A stretch of 64,000 bases of DNA from Incurvaria masculella (Eukaryota; Arthropoda; Insecta; Lepidoptera; Incurvariidae): contig OX335658.1 of the NCBI GenBank assembly GCA_946894095.1, positions 15,429,001 through 15,493,000 of the forward strand, given 5' to 3'. The notes under the pieces were generated by a model. The model worked only from the letters and a program-made list of their open reading frames with translations, made no database searches and was not told the origin of the DNA. Position numbers and translations under genes: made by a program. Below, in pieces: positions 1-10,405 of this stretch (positions are counted from its first letter, which is position 1; each line of letters opens with the position of its first letter).

Positions 1-196
1 ATTTTCTTCTTTTTTTATTTTGTTAGGTAACTTATATAAGCCGCCAATATCTATGGCTTGAAATTTTAGGCTTTTTTGGAACCCCGTGGTGCTGTGGCTT
101 TGTAGTTGGAGAAGGTGTTTGTGTCTGGTGACGTAGGTATGGTCACGTGTGTTGAACTCCGACCTGCTACATTTCGCAAACAACGCAACTCTCTAA
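1..196. other. Window edge, nothing recognised
   Basis: AT-rich sequence running into the left end of the first inverted-repeat element. No open frame or known repeat end was recognised. Confidence 0.4.
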
Positions 197-534
197 GGTC
201 GGCCCGTAAGCACCTGAAAATTTCGCCTCCCATACAAACGTAGTTTACTAATTATTTGAAAACCACTGTTCCAACTTACTTGATATTTGGTATCTTGCCT
301 TTGTTTTTTCGGTAAATGTATTCTGGGTCAAACCACAGAGAAAACAAAATTCGTATGAAGATTTTTTTTTTGCAATCATTTCATTCGGTTTGAATTTTTC
401 AAAAAAACAAAAGCATGCAGACACACATATTTGTTACCTGATATTAGATATTAAATATCAATTTAATTGGAATAGCGGTTTCCAAATGATTAGTAAACTA
501 CGTTTGTATGGGGAGCATAGCTTACGGGCCGTTG
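197..534. mobile_element. TTAA-type MITE with long terminal inverted repeats (element P)
   Basis: GGCCCGTAAGC at 201-211 is mirrored by GCTTACGGGCC at 520-530. The complementarity continues inward: CATACAAACGTAGTTTACTAAT on the left has its reverse complement on the right, giving arms of roughly 60-80 bp. The right end abuts TTAA (535-538) and the left end abuts CTAA (193-196), which could be a decayed TTAA duplication. It has no coding capacity. The TTAA target and GG-starting ends suggest a piggyBac-like source. The class is an inference; the inverted repeat is seen directly. Confidence 0.6.
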
Positions 535-2313
535 TTAACGTACGCATCGTACGTCGTCAGAATATTCAGCTCTTTAAATATGGGTGTACAATGTGCATCC
601 CAGGCTAAACGATTTATTATTCGCACAGCTCGTTTTTGTAGAAGGAATACAGGATGTAGGAACCATTAGTACCAATAATGGCACCTTTCGAAAAACAAAC
701 AAATATTATGTAACTTTGGAATGTATATACGTACCACCTATGTTTTGTATGAAACGAAATAAATATTTTTGAACTTGAATTTGATTTTGAATACATTTTC
801 CAACAACTACATCATATTATAATTGAAATAGGCGCCTCTAATATTTTATAAATATAACTGGACGTATATAGCTAATAATAATAAACCTACAGCCATGATA
901 GAAGCTTCTCACCATATCGGAATTCGGATCCATAGCAAACATTTCCTTATGTGATGGAAAACACACCGTTTGATCTGCCGCTTCGACTAATGTTCATTGA
1001 ATCCAATGGACCAACCAGGGCAGGATTAACACTGTCACCTAGTAAGTAATTCAAAAACTATTTCATATGGGATGCGAACCGCGGCGTATTAAAGTTAGTG
1101 GGCGGACCAACTTTAATGCGCCGAACTAAACCGGTTATACTATGGACTAGTGACTAGGACTAGTGTTAATCTCGTACTACATATGTTTTGGCAGGTTCTC
1201 TCTGAATACGACTGACAGTCGCTAATTACGTCATAAACGTAAACAAATTCAGTGAGAACACTTCATTTTTATTATTTTTAATCAGATCAAAAGACACAGC
1301 ATACAGATTATTGAAAGTGTCCATTCATTATTTCATTATTCTTTATAATTTGTTATTTATGATCCTGTCTATTTTGTACTACGCAATGCTTTTATGCAAT
1401 AAATATATTGCATATATATATAATATTTGTTGTGCGTATTATATGTATTACATGTAAAGTTATATGTATATCTTACTGCATCACTTGGACAGACAGGTTA
1501 TGTGGGCCACATATTTGCCTCTACCGAAACAATTCACGAATTACGGTCTTAACTGGACTCTACGTGTTGGATAAATATATGCAAGATGATTGAGGAATAT
1601 TTTAATCTTTAGTTATAATTCATTCCTTTTTCTTTATTATTCTGATTATGCCATATATTATGTTAATGTAGCAATAGGTTACTGATACACTCTGGAAGTA
1701 GACAAACAGAAGTAATTTGATGATTAAATATGATTAAGTACATATTAATATAATGATATTCCAGATTCAACAGCGTAGCGAATTGAATAGAAAAATCCCA
1801 GTATGTTAAAAACCTCGCCAAAATATGAATTTATATGTGTAAACGTGATTTAAATTTCTTAATTGTGGTAACAAATTAACTAATGGGTAGAAATACGATT
1901 TCTATGAAGGAGCACAAACGCTCAAACACGAGTCGGAACTTCAAAGCCACCACAGAACCTTCCAGTTTAAGCCCCTTCAATTTAATTAATAAAGACCTTC
2001 GCAAGCAATCCCACAACATTGTGTTTACCTGCATACTGTTATATTGAAAATAAGCATACGCAGGAAACGTGGGCTTATTTTCAGTTTACCATTTTTCGGA
2101 TGTTAAAGTTATAATATTTTAAAACCGATTGATGGAACACAACACTGTAATTTTTCATAACAAGCCGTAGACCAAAATGCATTACATGTGTATATATGCT
2201 GTATAATCCATACTCATCAACTAGATACTAATATTATTAATGAGAAAGTAACTCTGTTTTTTTGTTATGTTTTCACGCCTGAACGGTTGAACAAATTTAT
2301 AGATAAAAAAAAT
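535..2313. other. AT-rich intergenic sequence
   Basis: No gene or recognised repeat, apart from the short hairpin at 1082-1123. Open frames here are short and unconvincing. Confidence 0.5.
1082..1123. repeat. Hairpin with 15-bp arms
   Basis: CGGCGTATTAAAGTT and AACTTTAATGCGCCG pair at 14 of 15 positions around a 12-base loop. It may be the end or core of a decayed foldback element. Confidence 0.5.
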
Positions 2314-2577
2314 TATGCGACCTGACATGGATGGGTACCACACAACTACCGTTATGATATTAGTCCCCATAACGTTCTGTTTATGAGCACGGCTTCATTG
2401 AACTGGATGGAAAACACGGACAATTTTTCTTTGCCGCTTCGACGATCTTTTCACCCAATGCGATGGTACCAACCCGGGCGGGCTTAAACCCTACCACCTA
2501 GCAGGGGAAGGGGACCTACAGTTTTTCATGGATCACGAACCATGGAGCAGCTCACATTCGTGACGAAATGCACTTTG
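2314..2577 (-). mobile_element. SINE copy, body only, head lost
   Basis: This minus-strand copy has the SINE body common in the window: the CGACCTGACATGGATGG tail, the CATTGAACTGGATGGAAAAC block, the CCAACCCGGGCGGGCTTAA block and the CATGGAGCAGCTC block. It ends before the tRNA-like head. The A-rich tail is at its left edge, as expected for a reverse-oriented insert. Confidence 0.75.
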
Positions 2578-2589
2578 AAATGAAGTCAG

Positions 2590-2738
2590 GTGTGTATGGT
2601 AGGTCCTTGGGAGAGGACATAGGCTACCTTTTGTGGAGGAAAGGGGTGAAAATGGTGATCAACGTTTGTATGGGGAACTCACACAACATAAAAGGCTAGG
2701 TTCAGCTCGACATCAGTCCGAAACGACATTGACCCAAA
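2590..2738 (-). repeat. Rep-L fragment, minus strand
   Basis: Read on the minus strand it carries the Rep-L block with TCAATGTCGTTTCGGACTG, GTCGAGCTGAA, GAGTTCCCCATAC and a GTAGCCTATGT-like segment, as in the copies at 33571, 44615 and 58296. The outer end is missing. Confidence 0.5.
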
Positions 2739-2921
2739 CAACAACAAACAAACAACAGAAAACAAACAAATTACTCCATGAACACCCCTTACAGATTTAT
2801 TATTAGTAGTATAGATTATGAATATATTTTAATGTAAATAAAAACATAATGTAATTTAAACTTGAAAATAATTTGAAAGTAATTGTACGTTTATTCCTTC
2901 TATTACGCACAATTTACAATA

Positions 2922-3210
2922 AAAACCGGCCAAGTGCGAATCGGACTCGCACACGAAGGGTTCCTTACCATCGTACAAGATTTAACACAAAAAAAATCAC
3001 GTTTTTTGTTCCCCTTTAATTTTTATTACTTTCTTATTTTACTTATTTGTTGTTATAGCGGCAAAATAAACACACGCTCTGTGAAAAAATCAGCTGTCTA
3101 CCTATTACGTTTCGTGAGATACAGCCCTGTGACAGACGGACGGACGGACGGTCGGACAGCGGACGCTTAGTAATAGGGTTCCCTTTTCACCCTTTGGGTA
3201 CGGAACCCTA
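2922..3210 (+). repeat. Rep-A copy (lepidopteran CCAAGTGCGA repeat)
   Basis: Starts AACCGGCCAAGTGCGAATCG, contains the GTTGTTATAGCGGCAAAAT block and a (GACG)n run, and ends in a GGGTTCC...GGAACCCTAA fold. The start holds a GCGAGTC/GACTCGC-type palindrome and the end an AGGGTTCCG/CGGAACCCT palindrome. No coding capacity. This is the first of about ten copies. The family's transposition class is not evident from the sequence. Confidence 0.8.
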
Positions 3211-3606
3211 ATAAGGTAAAATAAGACAGTAATTTTAATATGAATGCATTGATATATTATTAATATCCATTCGGATGAGCACTTAAAACGCCCTTCAATG
3301 ATTATTTGTCTCTCATTCCCAGTTTTTTTTTTCAGCAAAGAAATCAATGTACCCGTGCAATGTACTACCTAAAAAATGGCGAAAGTGTATAGATAACAAC
3401 ACAGTACATACTTTAATTGCTTAAATATTTAATTTAATGTGTTTTCTTTTGCCAATTTCTAATGTAAGGACGTATATTTGTATGTAAATGGTAAGTACCT
3501 AATAGCATATATTTTTTTAACTTATACCTGCGTAATCCTCATGTTTTTCCGAGACAAAAAAGTTAGTATTTTTTTTTTCTAAAGTGTCTAGTAGTAGTAG
3601 TAGTTG
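3211..3606. other. AT-rich spacer
   Basis: No gene seen. A short TAG-rich microsatellite lies just left of the TTAA element. Confidence 0.4.
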
Positions 3607-3610
3607 TTAA

Positions 3611-4151
3611 GGTGGCCCAACCCGCTCATCTCCCCATACAAAAGGGGAAAGAAGATCACGCCCATATTTCTTGTCAGAGATCCAAAATTTGATCAAAGTA
3701 GCTTTATTTGATCGAACTAGATGTCTGATGACCATTGGCATTGTAAAATTGTGTTTGGTTTTTAAGTTATAAGGTCCGAAAGTTCGAATTTTTCGCGCGT
3801 TTTATAGAATAACTTTGGAGGTAGATTACGCAATGATAAAGTAAGAACATCGTAAAAAGATTAGTTATCAGACATAGCTTATTTAATCAAGATTTATGAT
3901 CTATTTGGTTTTTGTTAGATTTTTGACAACAGCGGTCGTGGTTTACTTTTAGCTATAAGTCGTTTTGAAATTAAATTTTTCGTAAATCTTACCAAATCAT
4001 ACACTATGCACATTGTCTTTTTTGTGGACATGTTGCATCTTCCTCATCACGGAGCCTGTCTTTTTCTTTGAAACAGAGAAGGTCCCAGAGCGCAACAGCA
4101 CGGTTTTGTACCGTGCCCGCGAATGAGTTAGGCCCGCCGGGTTGGGCCACC
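3611..4151. mobile_element. TTAA-type MITE (element D, copy 1)
   Basis: Perfect 14-bp terminal inverted repeats GGTGGCCCAACCCG (3611-3624) and CGGGTTGGGCCACC (4138-4151) are directly flanked by TTAA at 3607-3610 and 4152-4155. The TTAA duplication with G-rich ends is the piggyBac-type signature. The 541-bp interior has no ORF. It is shared with a diverged copy at about 40566-41037 (blocks AAGTTATAAGGTCCGAAA and GATTTACTTTTAGCTA). Confidence 0.8.
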
Positions 4152-4423
4152 TTAAAAGGTCTATTTCATAAATAGAGCAAATTTTTGTCTGTCACTCGCG
4201 ACACCTCGAAAAGAAAAGGTTTTTTTCTTCACGAGTACTTTTCTTCAATTAATTATTTTATTAGCTTCTTTAGTAACACATTAAACATTGAAGTCAAGAG
4301 ATCCAGGTGTTTGATTCATAGTGCCAGAGCTCCGCCCCCAAGTTCAAGGTAATTTCACCACAATATACATTTTTGAAATTTATGTTTTTGTCCAGTATAA
4401 TTTGACGCGACGTTGTAACCATG

Positions 4424-4518
4424 CATAAGGAAGGCCTTGGCATGGAACCTCGAACCCTCGTGGTGAGCTAATGTCATGACAGTAGGTGTGATAATAGCCA
4501 TCTATGTCCAAGTACATA
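4424..4518 (+). repeat. SINE 3'-end fragment
   Basis: Only the tail half of the common SINE body is present: a diverged AAGGTCCTGGCATGGCACC segment, the TAATGTCATGACAGTAG segment and the TAGCCATCTATGTCC segment. No head or poly-A. Confidence 0.5.
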
Positions 4519-5117
4519 CAACGTTCCCACGTTCTTACGGAACGTTCGATTCATTTTACACTAACTTATTGAATTTCTTTTTACGGAAAATCTAACTTTT
4601 TATTCAGAGGATATTCAGCAAAAAGTTACAAATCTTTTTTGTTCGCCTCAATCCCAATTATAATTTCCCAAATTTAATGTAGAGTCCGTGCGGAAAGAGA
4701 AAAGTCCTAATATTTGAGGGCGCACATGTGCACATGTACCGTATTTATCCTGTTGACAACACTGGCACGTCATTAACGTATGACTGTAACGACTTGATAT
4801 TTTGAGGCTTTTTTAGAATATAATATTTTCCGATTCTCTCCATGTCTTAATAATCGTTAAATTAAAATCTTAATGTTAGTTCTATTTCCGCACGGACTCT
4901 ACTGGCCATTACGACACCTGTATTTCATGTCTAATGACACGGAGTACAAAATATTGAGTTTAATAATGAAATGGTGGCGCTACGGTGGTAAGTTTAAAAA
5001 AAGTCGTAAAAAGCACGATCGTGGGTATTTCGCAAATTATTTACGAACATCTTATTGCCCATTATCCTGTCTGCATATCATGCTGATGTTTCGTTATAAA
5101 TATCTGCGGATTATTGT
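4519..5117. other. Intergenic, nothing recognised
   Basis: AT-rich. Open frames are short and show no family resemblance. Confidence 0.4.
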
Positions 5118-5435
5118 GGAGCACCTCTTAGCACGGTCGGGTTCTGGATGGGTGACCATTTTCAACCGTTGAGGCAGGCCGTTGTTCGGATTCCACGTAA
5201 AACTGTAGATCCCCTTCCTTACTTACTATGTGGTAGGGTTAATACCGCCCGGGTTGGTACCATCGCATCGATGGACGATGGTCGAAGCTGAAATGAAAAT
5301 TGTCTTTGTTTTCCATGCAGTTCAATATAGCGGAGCAATATAAGGAAGGTCCTGGCATGGCAACTAGTTTTAATGTAGTGTGTTAGGTTAATATCTGACG
5401 GTCTGTCCAATATCTGTCCAGTTGCATAAAAAAAT
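5118..5435 (+). mobile_element. SINE with decayed 5S-rRNA-like head
   Basis: The left part has GGTTCTGGATGGGTGACCAT, which matches the C-box end of a 5S rRNA gene. It is followed by the SINE body (CCCTTCCTTACTTACT, CGCCCGGGTTGGTACCATCG, AAGGTCCTGGCATGGCA) and an A-rich end at about 5428. The 5S A-box half is truncated or decayed. Same type as the better copy at 16827. Confidence 0.65.
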
Positions 5436-6011
5436 ATTGTCAATGGATTTTTGCTAAGCACGTGGACACCGATTCAAAAATTAACTGTCCTATAGTCAGT
5501 TTATTTTGTTCATAAGTTCGCCAATGTGTCCTCAAGTTGTAGTGAGAAACTTTATAATCGTGATCATTTGTGAATTCGCTGCCAACGCAATCCAATCCAC
5601 GGAGCCAACATAAAAAACTGATCAACCAAAAAATCCCAGACCAGTCACTTAAAATCTTGACAGTAGGTGTATTGTTAGCCATCCATATTCATTTACACAA
5701 AACTATTGCGTCATGGATTTTGATAAATCAAAAACATTTTTTTTCTTAATGGGCTCTATCATTGATTAAAAAGTATCTTCATAATCTATGACAATTTGAG
5801 ACAACTGCCTATATTATTGATTTGCAGACAAGTAAAAGTTAAATACCTTGAAAGTTAAATTCACTGCCATGAGTCTAAAAGTTAAATAAAAAATGTTGTT
5901 TTATAGATCCAATGCTGAAATTTGTTTTATAATATCGTTTTATATGAGTTCCCACATACAAAATTTCACCCCTCGAGTACAGTATAATAAAGTATTATTG
6001 TGTTAGTAATA
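5436..6011. other. Intergenic, nothing recognised
   Basis: Contains another short trace of SINE tail near 5650-5690. Otherwise no gene or repeat recognised. Confidence 0.35.
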
Positions 6012-6260
6012 TCAAACCAGCTGCCATGATATTTGCTCATCACAACGCATTCTCGTAGCATTATCTTCGTGATGGTACACTGAAAACGAACGTAAAATTA
6101 TTCTTGCATTCTTGCGAGCTGACGTTGCTGTTGCTGGTTGACCTAACAATGAGCGAGCATCCACAATGGCAGCCAGCAAGAGTGAGGCAAAGGAGTTAGC
6201 CGCACTCTTTCTACCTTCTTTCTGAACTACCCCAATAAGATTGGCAACATCGCATCGCAA
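6012..6260 (-). pseudogene. Unidentified coding-like block, possible exon remnant
   Basis: An open minus-strand frame of about 82 codons is richer in G and C than its surroundings and has a protein-like composition (hydrophobic run ASLLLAAIVDARSL, then a basic Ser/Arg segment). There is no ATG in a convincing place. Upstream on the minus strand, CCTACTGCAG could serve as a splice acceptor in front of it, so an internal or last exon is possible. I do not recognise the family. It could be a remnant of a transposase or host gene, or simply a chance frame. Confidence 0.25.
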
Positions 6261-6540
6261 CGAGTCACCGTCTGCAGTAGGATGCTCTCATACCTGACGA
6301 AATCAGAAATTTTAAAATTCACATCTCAACAATAAGAAGCGATAGAAAAAGCTTTTGAAAAATGTAAGGCCGAAGTAACGAAAATGAATGCAGTTAAATC
6401 CATATACACTATGAATAACTCATTCATTCTTCTCTCATAACTCATTCATGAATTGCTGTTTCTTTTTTTCTTTGTCTCAATAATTGTTGGCAATAGCATT
6501 TATATTGTGTGACAATATTGTAGACGGTAAAATTACGCAA

Positions 6541-6670
6541 ACCCTTGAAATTTCTTTGCTGGTTCTTTTTTACCGAGTTGATCGAATCCGCGGATCCATC
6601 AGTTCGTGACGTAACCTAGTTTATTTGACTACCAAACGTTTAAATTAAATTTAATGAAATAAAATGTAAT
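6541..6670 (+). repeat. LINE-type 3'-tail repeat (Rep-Q, copy 1)
   Basis: Shares GTTGATCGAATCCGCG, GTGACGTAAC and TTTGACTACCAAA with 12468-12597. Both end in an AATGAAAT-like short repeat, which is how many non-LTR elements end. No coding part remains. Confidence 0.55.
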
Positions 6671-7586
6671 GTCATCTGATTAATCAAGTGTGACGTAAGA
6701 TGAAAATTTATAAAAATATTTAACTGAAATTTTGTATGTTTTTAATTTTAACAAAATGACATTACCGTTTTTGCATTGGATTGAGTTTATATGTATACTC
6801 AGTCTTTAATATAAACTCTTTCTTTATCAGAAGAACGCATTTTCGGAAAAACATGTTTGTAAATGTTGTTGTCTTAAAAAAATATCACTTATTTTTAATT
6901 TTTATATTGTATTTGTCACTTATTAATTGTTTGCATTATTTAAGAGCTTGAGCAAGACGGGGAGTAGGTAAAATATTTATTTTACATTTTGCATCTCTTA
7001 CTCCGGTTTTAACAACCTCTAGTTACCTGAAATCCGATAAGTAACTTTTGGTTACATTGCATATTTACATAGTGTAACCGAAAGATAACTTAGGGATTAT
7101 TGTAACTAAAGGTGATGGGAACACTTGTATAAAACCACAATTTCGCGCAACATAGCTGAATAATGGGGCCTCTCTTCGAAGATTTAATAATTTAGAAAAA
7201 CAAAGTTAAAAAGAACGTATTTAATATTTTCAAAAGAATTTTCCAAGTACGAACTTCCAATTTAAAATATTTAAAACTTCCTAAGACTGCATCTACCTTT
7301 CCACCTCTTGAAGAAAATTTAACACTGTCATCGCCGGATTCAAATTGACACTCATATTCGCTGAGGACCGCTCTTACAAAGTCACTGGTCCGTTACTGAT
7401 TCGATGGCGGGTATAGTGTCCGTGCAATTTACATTAAATAACCGGTAGTTTGTGAAATGACAGGTTCACTTGGAGAAAACAGTTCACTGGATACAATGCT
7501 ATGGTCGGCAGGGTAATGACATTAATCAAGTTAATGGCTGGGTATGGACTAACTCAGTAGCGGACTTACACATTTTCCGCCAGTAG
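6671..7586. other. Intergenic up to the Jockey-like insertion
   Basis: No gene. A diverged hairpin at 7039-7094 pairs AAGTAACTTTTGGTTACA with TGTAACCGAAAGATAACTT. Near 7555-7586 lies an AGTAGCGGACTTACACATTT segment resembling 12965-13036. Confidence 0.4.
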
Positions 7587-7708
7587 TTTTTTTTTTTTTT
7601 TTTTATTGTTCTGTCTGTAACTTGGCGATCTGTGTAAACACAATGAGCCATTCAGATGAGTTTTGCGTTGTGGTTTTGTTAGCCGGAGGGATTCTTAGGA
7701 GTCCCTTT

Positions 7709-10405
7709 TCATTTGCTGTGGTCAAATCTCGTGGCTAGCGTAGGGACACTATGCCGCTTAAGTCTGGAATGTGTGACGCTTCCTGTGCCCACTAGTTTTG
7801 ATGCTAGTTCATTGACGTGACTCGATATCCTCGTCTGATAGCTTTCGCTATGTTTAGCGATTTCTTGTTTGACGGTGTTAATTTTTAGGTCCTCGTGTAT
7901 GTATCTGTTGCTCACGTAGTAGGGTATGTCTAGCATGGCTCTCAATGACTTGCTCTGGAATCTTTCGAGAATCTCTATGTTGCTATTGCTAGCAGTGCCC
8001 CACAGCTGGATTCCATACGTCCAAATTGGTTTGAGGATGGTCTTGTAGATAGCTATCTTGCTTTCATGTGACAGGCTTGATTTACCACCCATCAACCAGT
8101 ACATTGACCTGAGTTTCATATCCAATTGTTTGCGTTTGGTCCAGATATGCTTTCTCCATGTGAGTCTTCGGTCTAGATGCATACCCAGGTATTTGGCATC
8201 TTCAGCCTGGGGGATTTCCTCATTGTAAAGTTTTATTGGAGGACAGGTCCGCCTTCGGAGGGTAAAGGTCACATGGACGGATTTTCCCTGATTGACCTTG
8301 ATACGCCATTAGTCTAACCACTTCTCCACTTCATGGATGTGGGCCTGTAGTTTGGCTGATGCTATGACAGGATCCTCGTGTACCGACAGAAGGGCTGTGT
8401 CGTCCGCATAGGTGGCAGTTGTAGTATCAGCTTTCGTTGGTAGATCAGCGGTGAACAACAAGTATAGAACGGGGCCCAATATACTTCCTTGTGGTACCCC
8501 TGAGAGGATTTCAATTAAGGGAGCGGTTTCCTGGTTAAATTTTACTTCAAAGCATCTTCCGTGGAGGTATGATCTTAAGATCAAAAAGAAGGAATGAGGT
8601 AGCAGCTGTTTAATTTTGTAGAGGAGTCCTTCGTGCCACACTCTGTCAAAGGCCTGGCTTATGTCTAAGAAGATAGCTGAACAGAACTGTTTGCTTTCTA
8701 GCGTTCGACTTATAGTGTCAGTGATTCGATGTATCTGTTCAACAGTTCCATGTTTTTCTCGGAAGCCAAATTGATGAGGGGGAATAACATCTGGTAGACA
8801 GTCGCGCATCCTGTTAAGTATAATTTTTTCCAGGAGTTTACCTAAAATGGGAAGTAGGCTTATAGGTCTGTAGGAGTTCACTTCATGGAGCTGTTTACCT
8901 GGTTTGGGTATCATTATAACCTGCGCAATTTTCCACTGAGCTGGATATATCGCTAGTCTTAAGCAGGCGTTATAGATAGCAGTAATGCGAATCACACCCT
9001 TTCTGGGCAGGTGCTTGAGTAATTTTGAGTCAACTAAATCATATCCTGGTGTTTTGCCCTCCTGTAGTTTTAAAACTTCCCTCCATACTTCTCTTGGGCT
9101 AGTACTTCTCAGTGGTAAGCACATTTGCAGTGGTGCGTCAAGATATTTACAGACTTTTTTGTCGTGTTCAGGGTGTTTTATGGGCAGAGGCTTGAACACA
9201 GTTTTTAGGTGTTTCGCGTATGCCTCGGCCTTCTCAAGTTCTGTTCTTGCCCACTTGCCATCGTCGGATTTGATGGGTGGTATATGTATTTTTGGCCTTT
9301 TCAGCCTTTTGGTTACCTTCCACAAAGAATAGTTAGTGTCTTTGTTAGGAGTGAGGTTAGCTAGCTGATGTTGGAGTCGGTCGTTTTCTGTTTGGCGTAT
9401 CATGAGTTTAAGTTCCTCAGAAGCCTTATTGAAGGCTTTTTTGTCGCAAGGGTATCTTGTGGAGTGCCATTTTCTCCGGAGTTGCCTTCTATCATTTACT
9501 TTATCTTTTATTAGTTTAGAGTAGTGGGGATTATATGCAGCATTCTGTCTCAGAGTAGGCGTAGATTCTTTGGCCGCTTGGTGAATGAGCTTGTTGACTG
9601 ATTCAATGGCTGTTTCAACGCTGTCTATGTCATTAAGCGGTGAGTTTAGATTTATAGATTCCGATATTTTGGTTTTATATCTCTCCCAGTCTGTTCTGTG
9701 ATTATGCAATCTTTGTGGACACTCAATTAGAAGGGCCTTGTAGTGGATATTGATTATCACCGGTGTATGATCTGATGATAAGTCAGTACATTCTTCTATG
9801 TTTATTTGGCTGAGTGGAATATTTCTGCTAATGAAGAAATCCAGAAGATCTGGAACCTTTTTTGGGTCCGCTGGCCAGTATGTGGGAACTCCGTGTGAGG
9901 TGCAGTTACTGTTTAGGTCATTCATAGCTGCATACAGTTGACGACCTCGTGGTAAGGTAAGTCTGGAGCCCCAGTACACATGTTTTGCATTCCAGTCACC
10001 ACCGCAAATGTATCTGCTACCTAGCGTGTTAAAGTAGGTTTTGAAGTCTTCATTTGTAATAACATGTCTAGGTGGGCAGTAGATAGCAGACACTGTTGTT
10101 TCTGCTTTGTTGTCTTGAATTCTGATTGAAGTTGCCTGTATCTTGTCAGTTTTATAATTATCAAGGGTGTAATGTTTGATGTTCTCTTTTATTATCACTG
10201 CGGTTCCTCCGTGTGAGTTACCAGAGGGGTGGTTCGTAATGTACGACGTATAGTTTTCAAGGCTGAAATTGGTTTAAGGTGTAAATCTCGTTTCTGAGAT
10301 TAGGGCCACATCAATTCTTTCGGTTTTCATGAGTAGTTCCAGTTCCTGTCGACGCTCTGACAGGCCATTGGCATTCCAGGTTACTATCCTCAGATTTAGG
10401 AGTGT
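7709..10405 (-). pseudogene. Jockey-like ORF2: endonuclease and reverse transcriptase, two stops
   Basis: One reading frame of about 900 codons runs from the ORF1 stop to 7709, interrupted by TAA codons at 10274-10276 and 8309-8311. The N-terminal part is an apurinic-type endonuclease: NLRIVTWNANGL near the start, GGDWNAKHVYWGS, and SSDHTPVI near its end. The centre is a reverse transcriptase: FLDISQAFDRVWH, SGVPQGSILGPVLY and the catalytic TYADDTALL. The C-terminal part has the usual DAKYLGMHLDRRLTW block. The enzyme would nick genomic DNA and copy the element RNA in place. The first stop truncates the endonuclease, and the second falls between the RT core and the C-terminal domain. The frame opens inside the end of ORF1 without an early ATG, so translation of an intact copy may need reinitiation or frameshifting. 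Confidence 0.9.
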
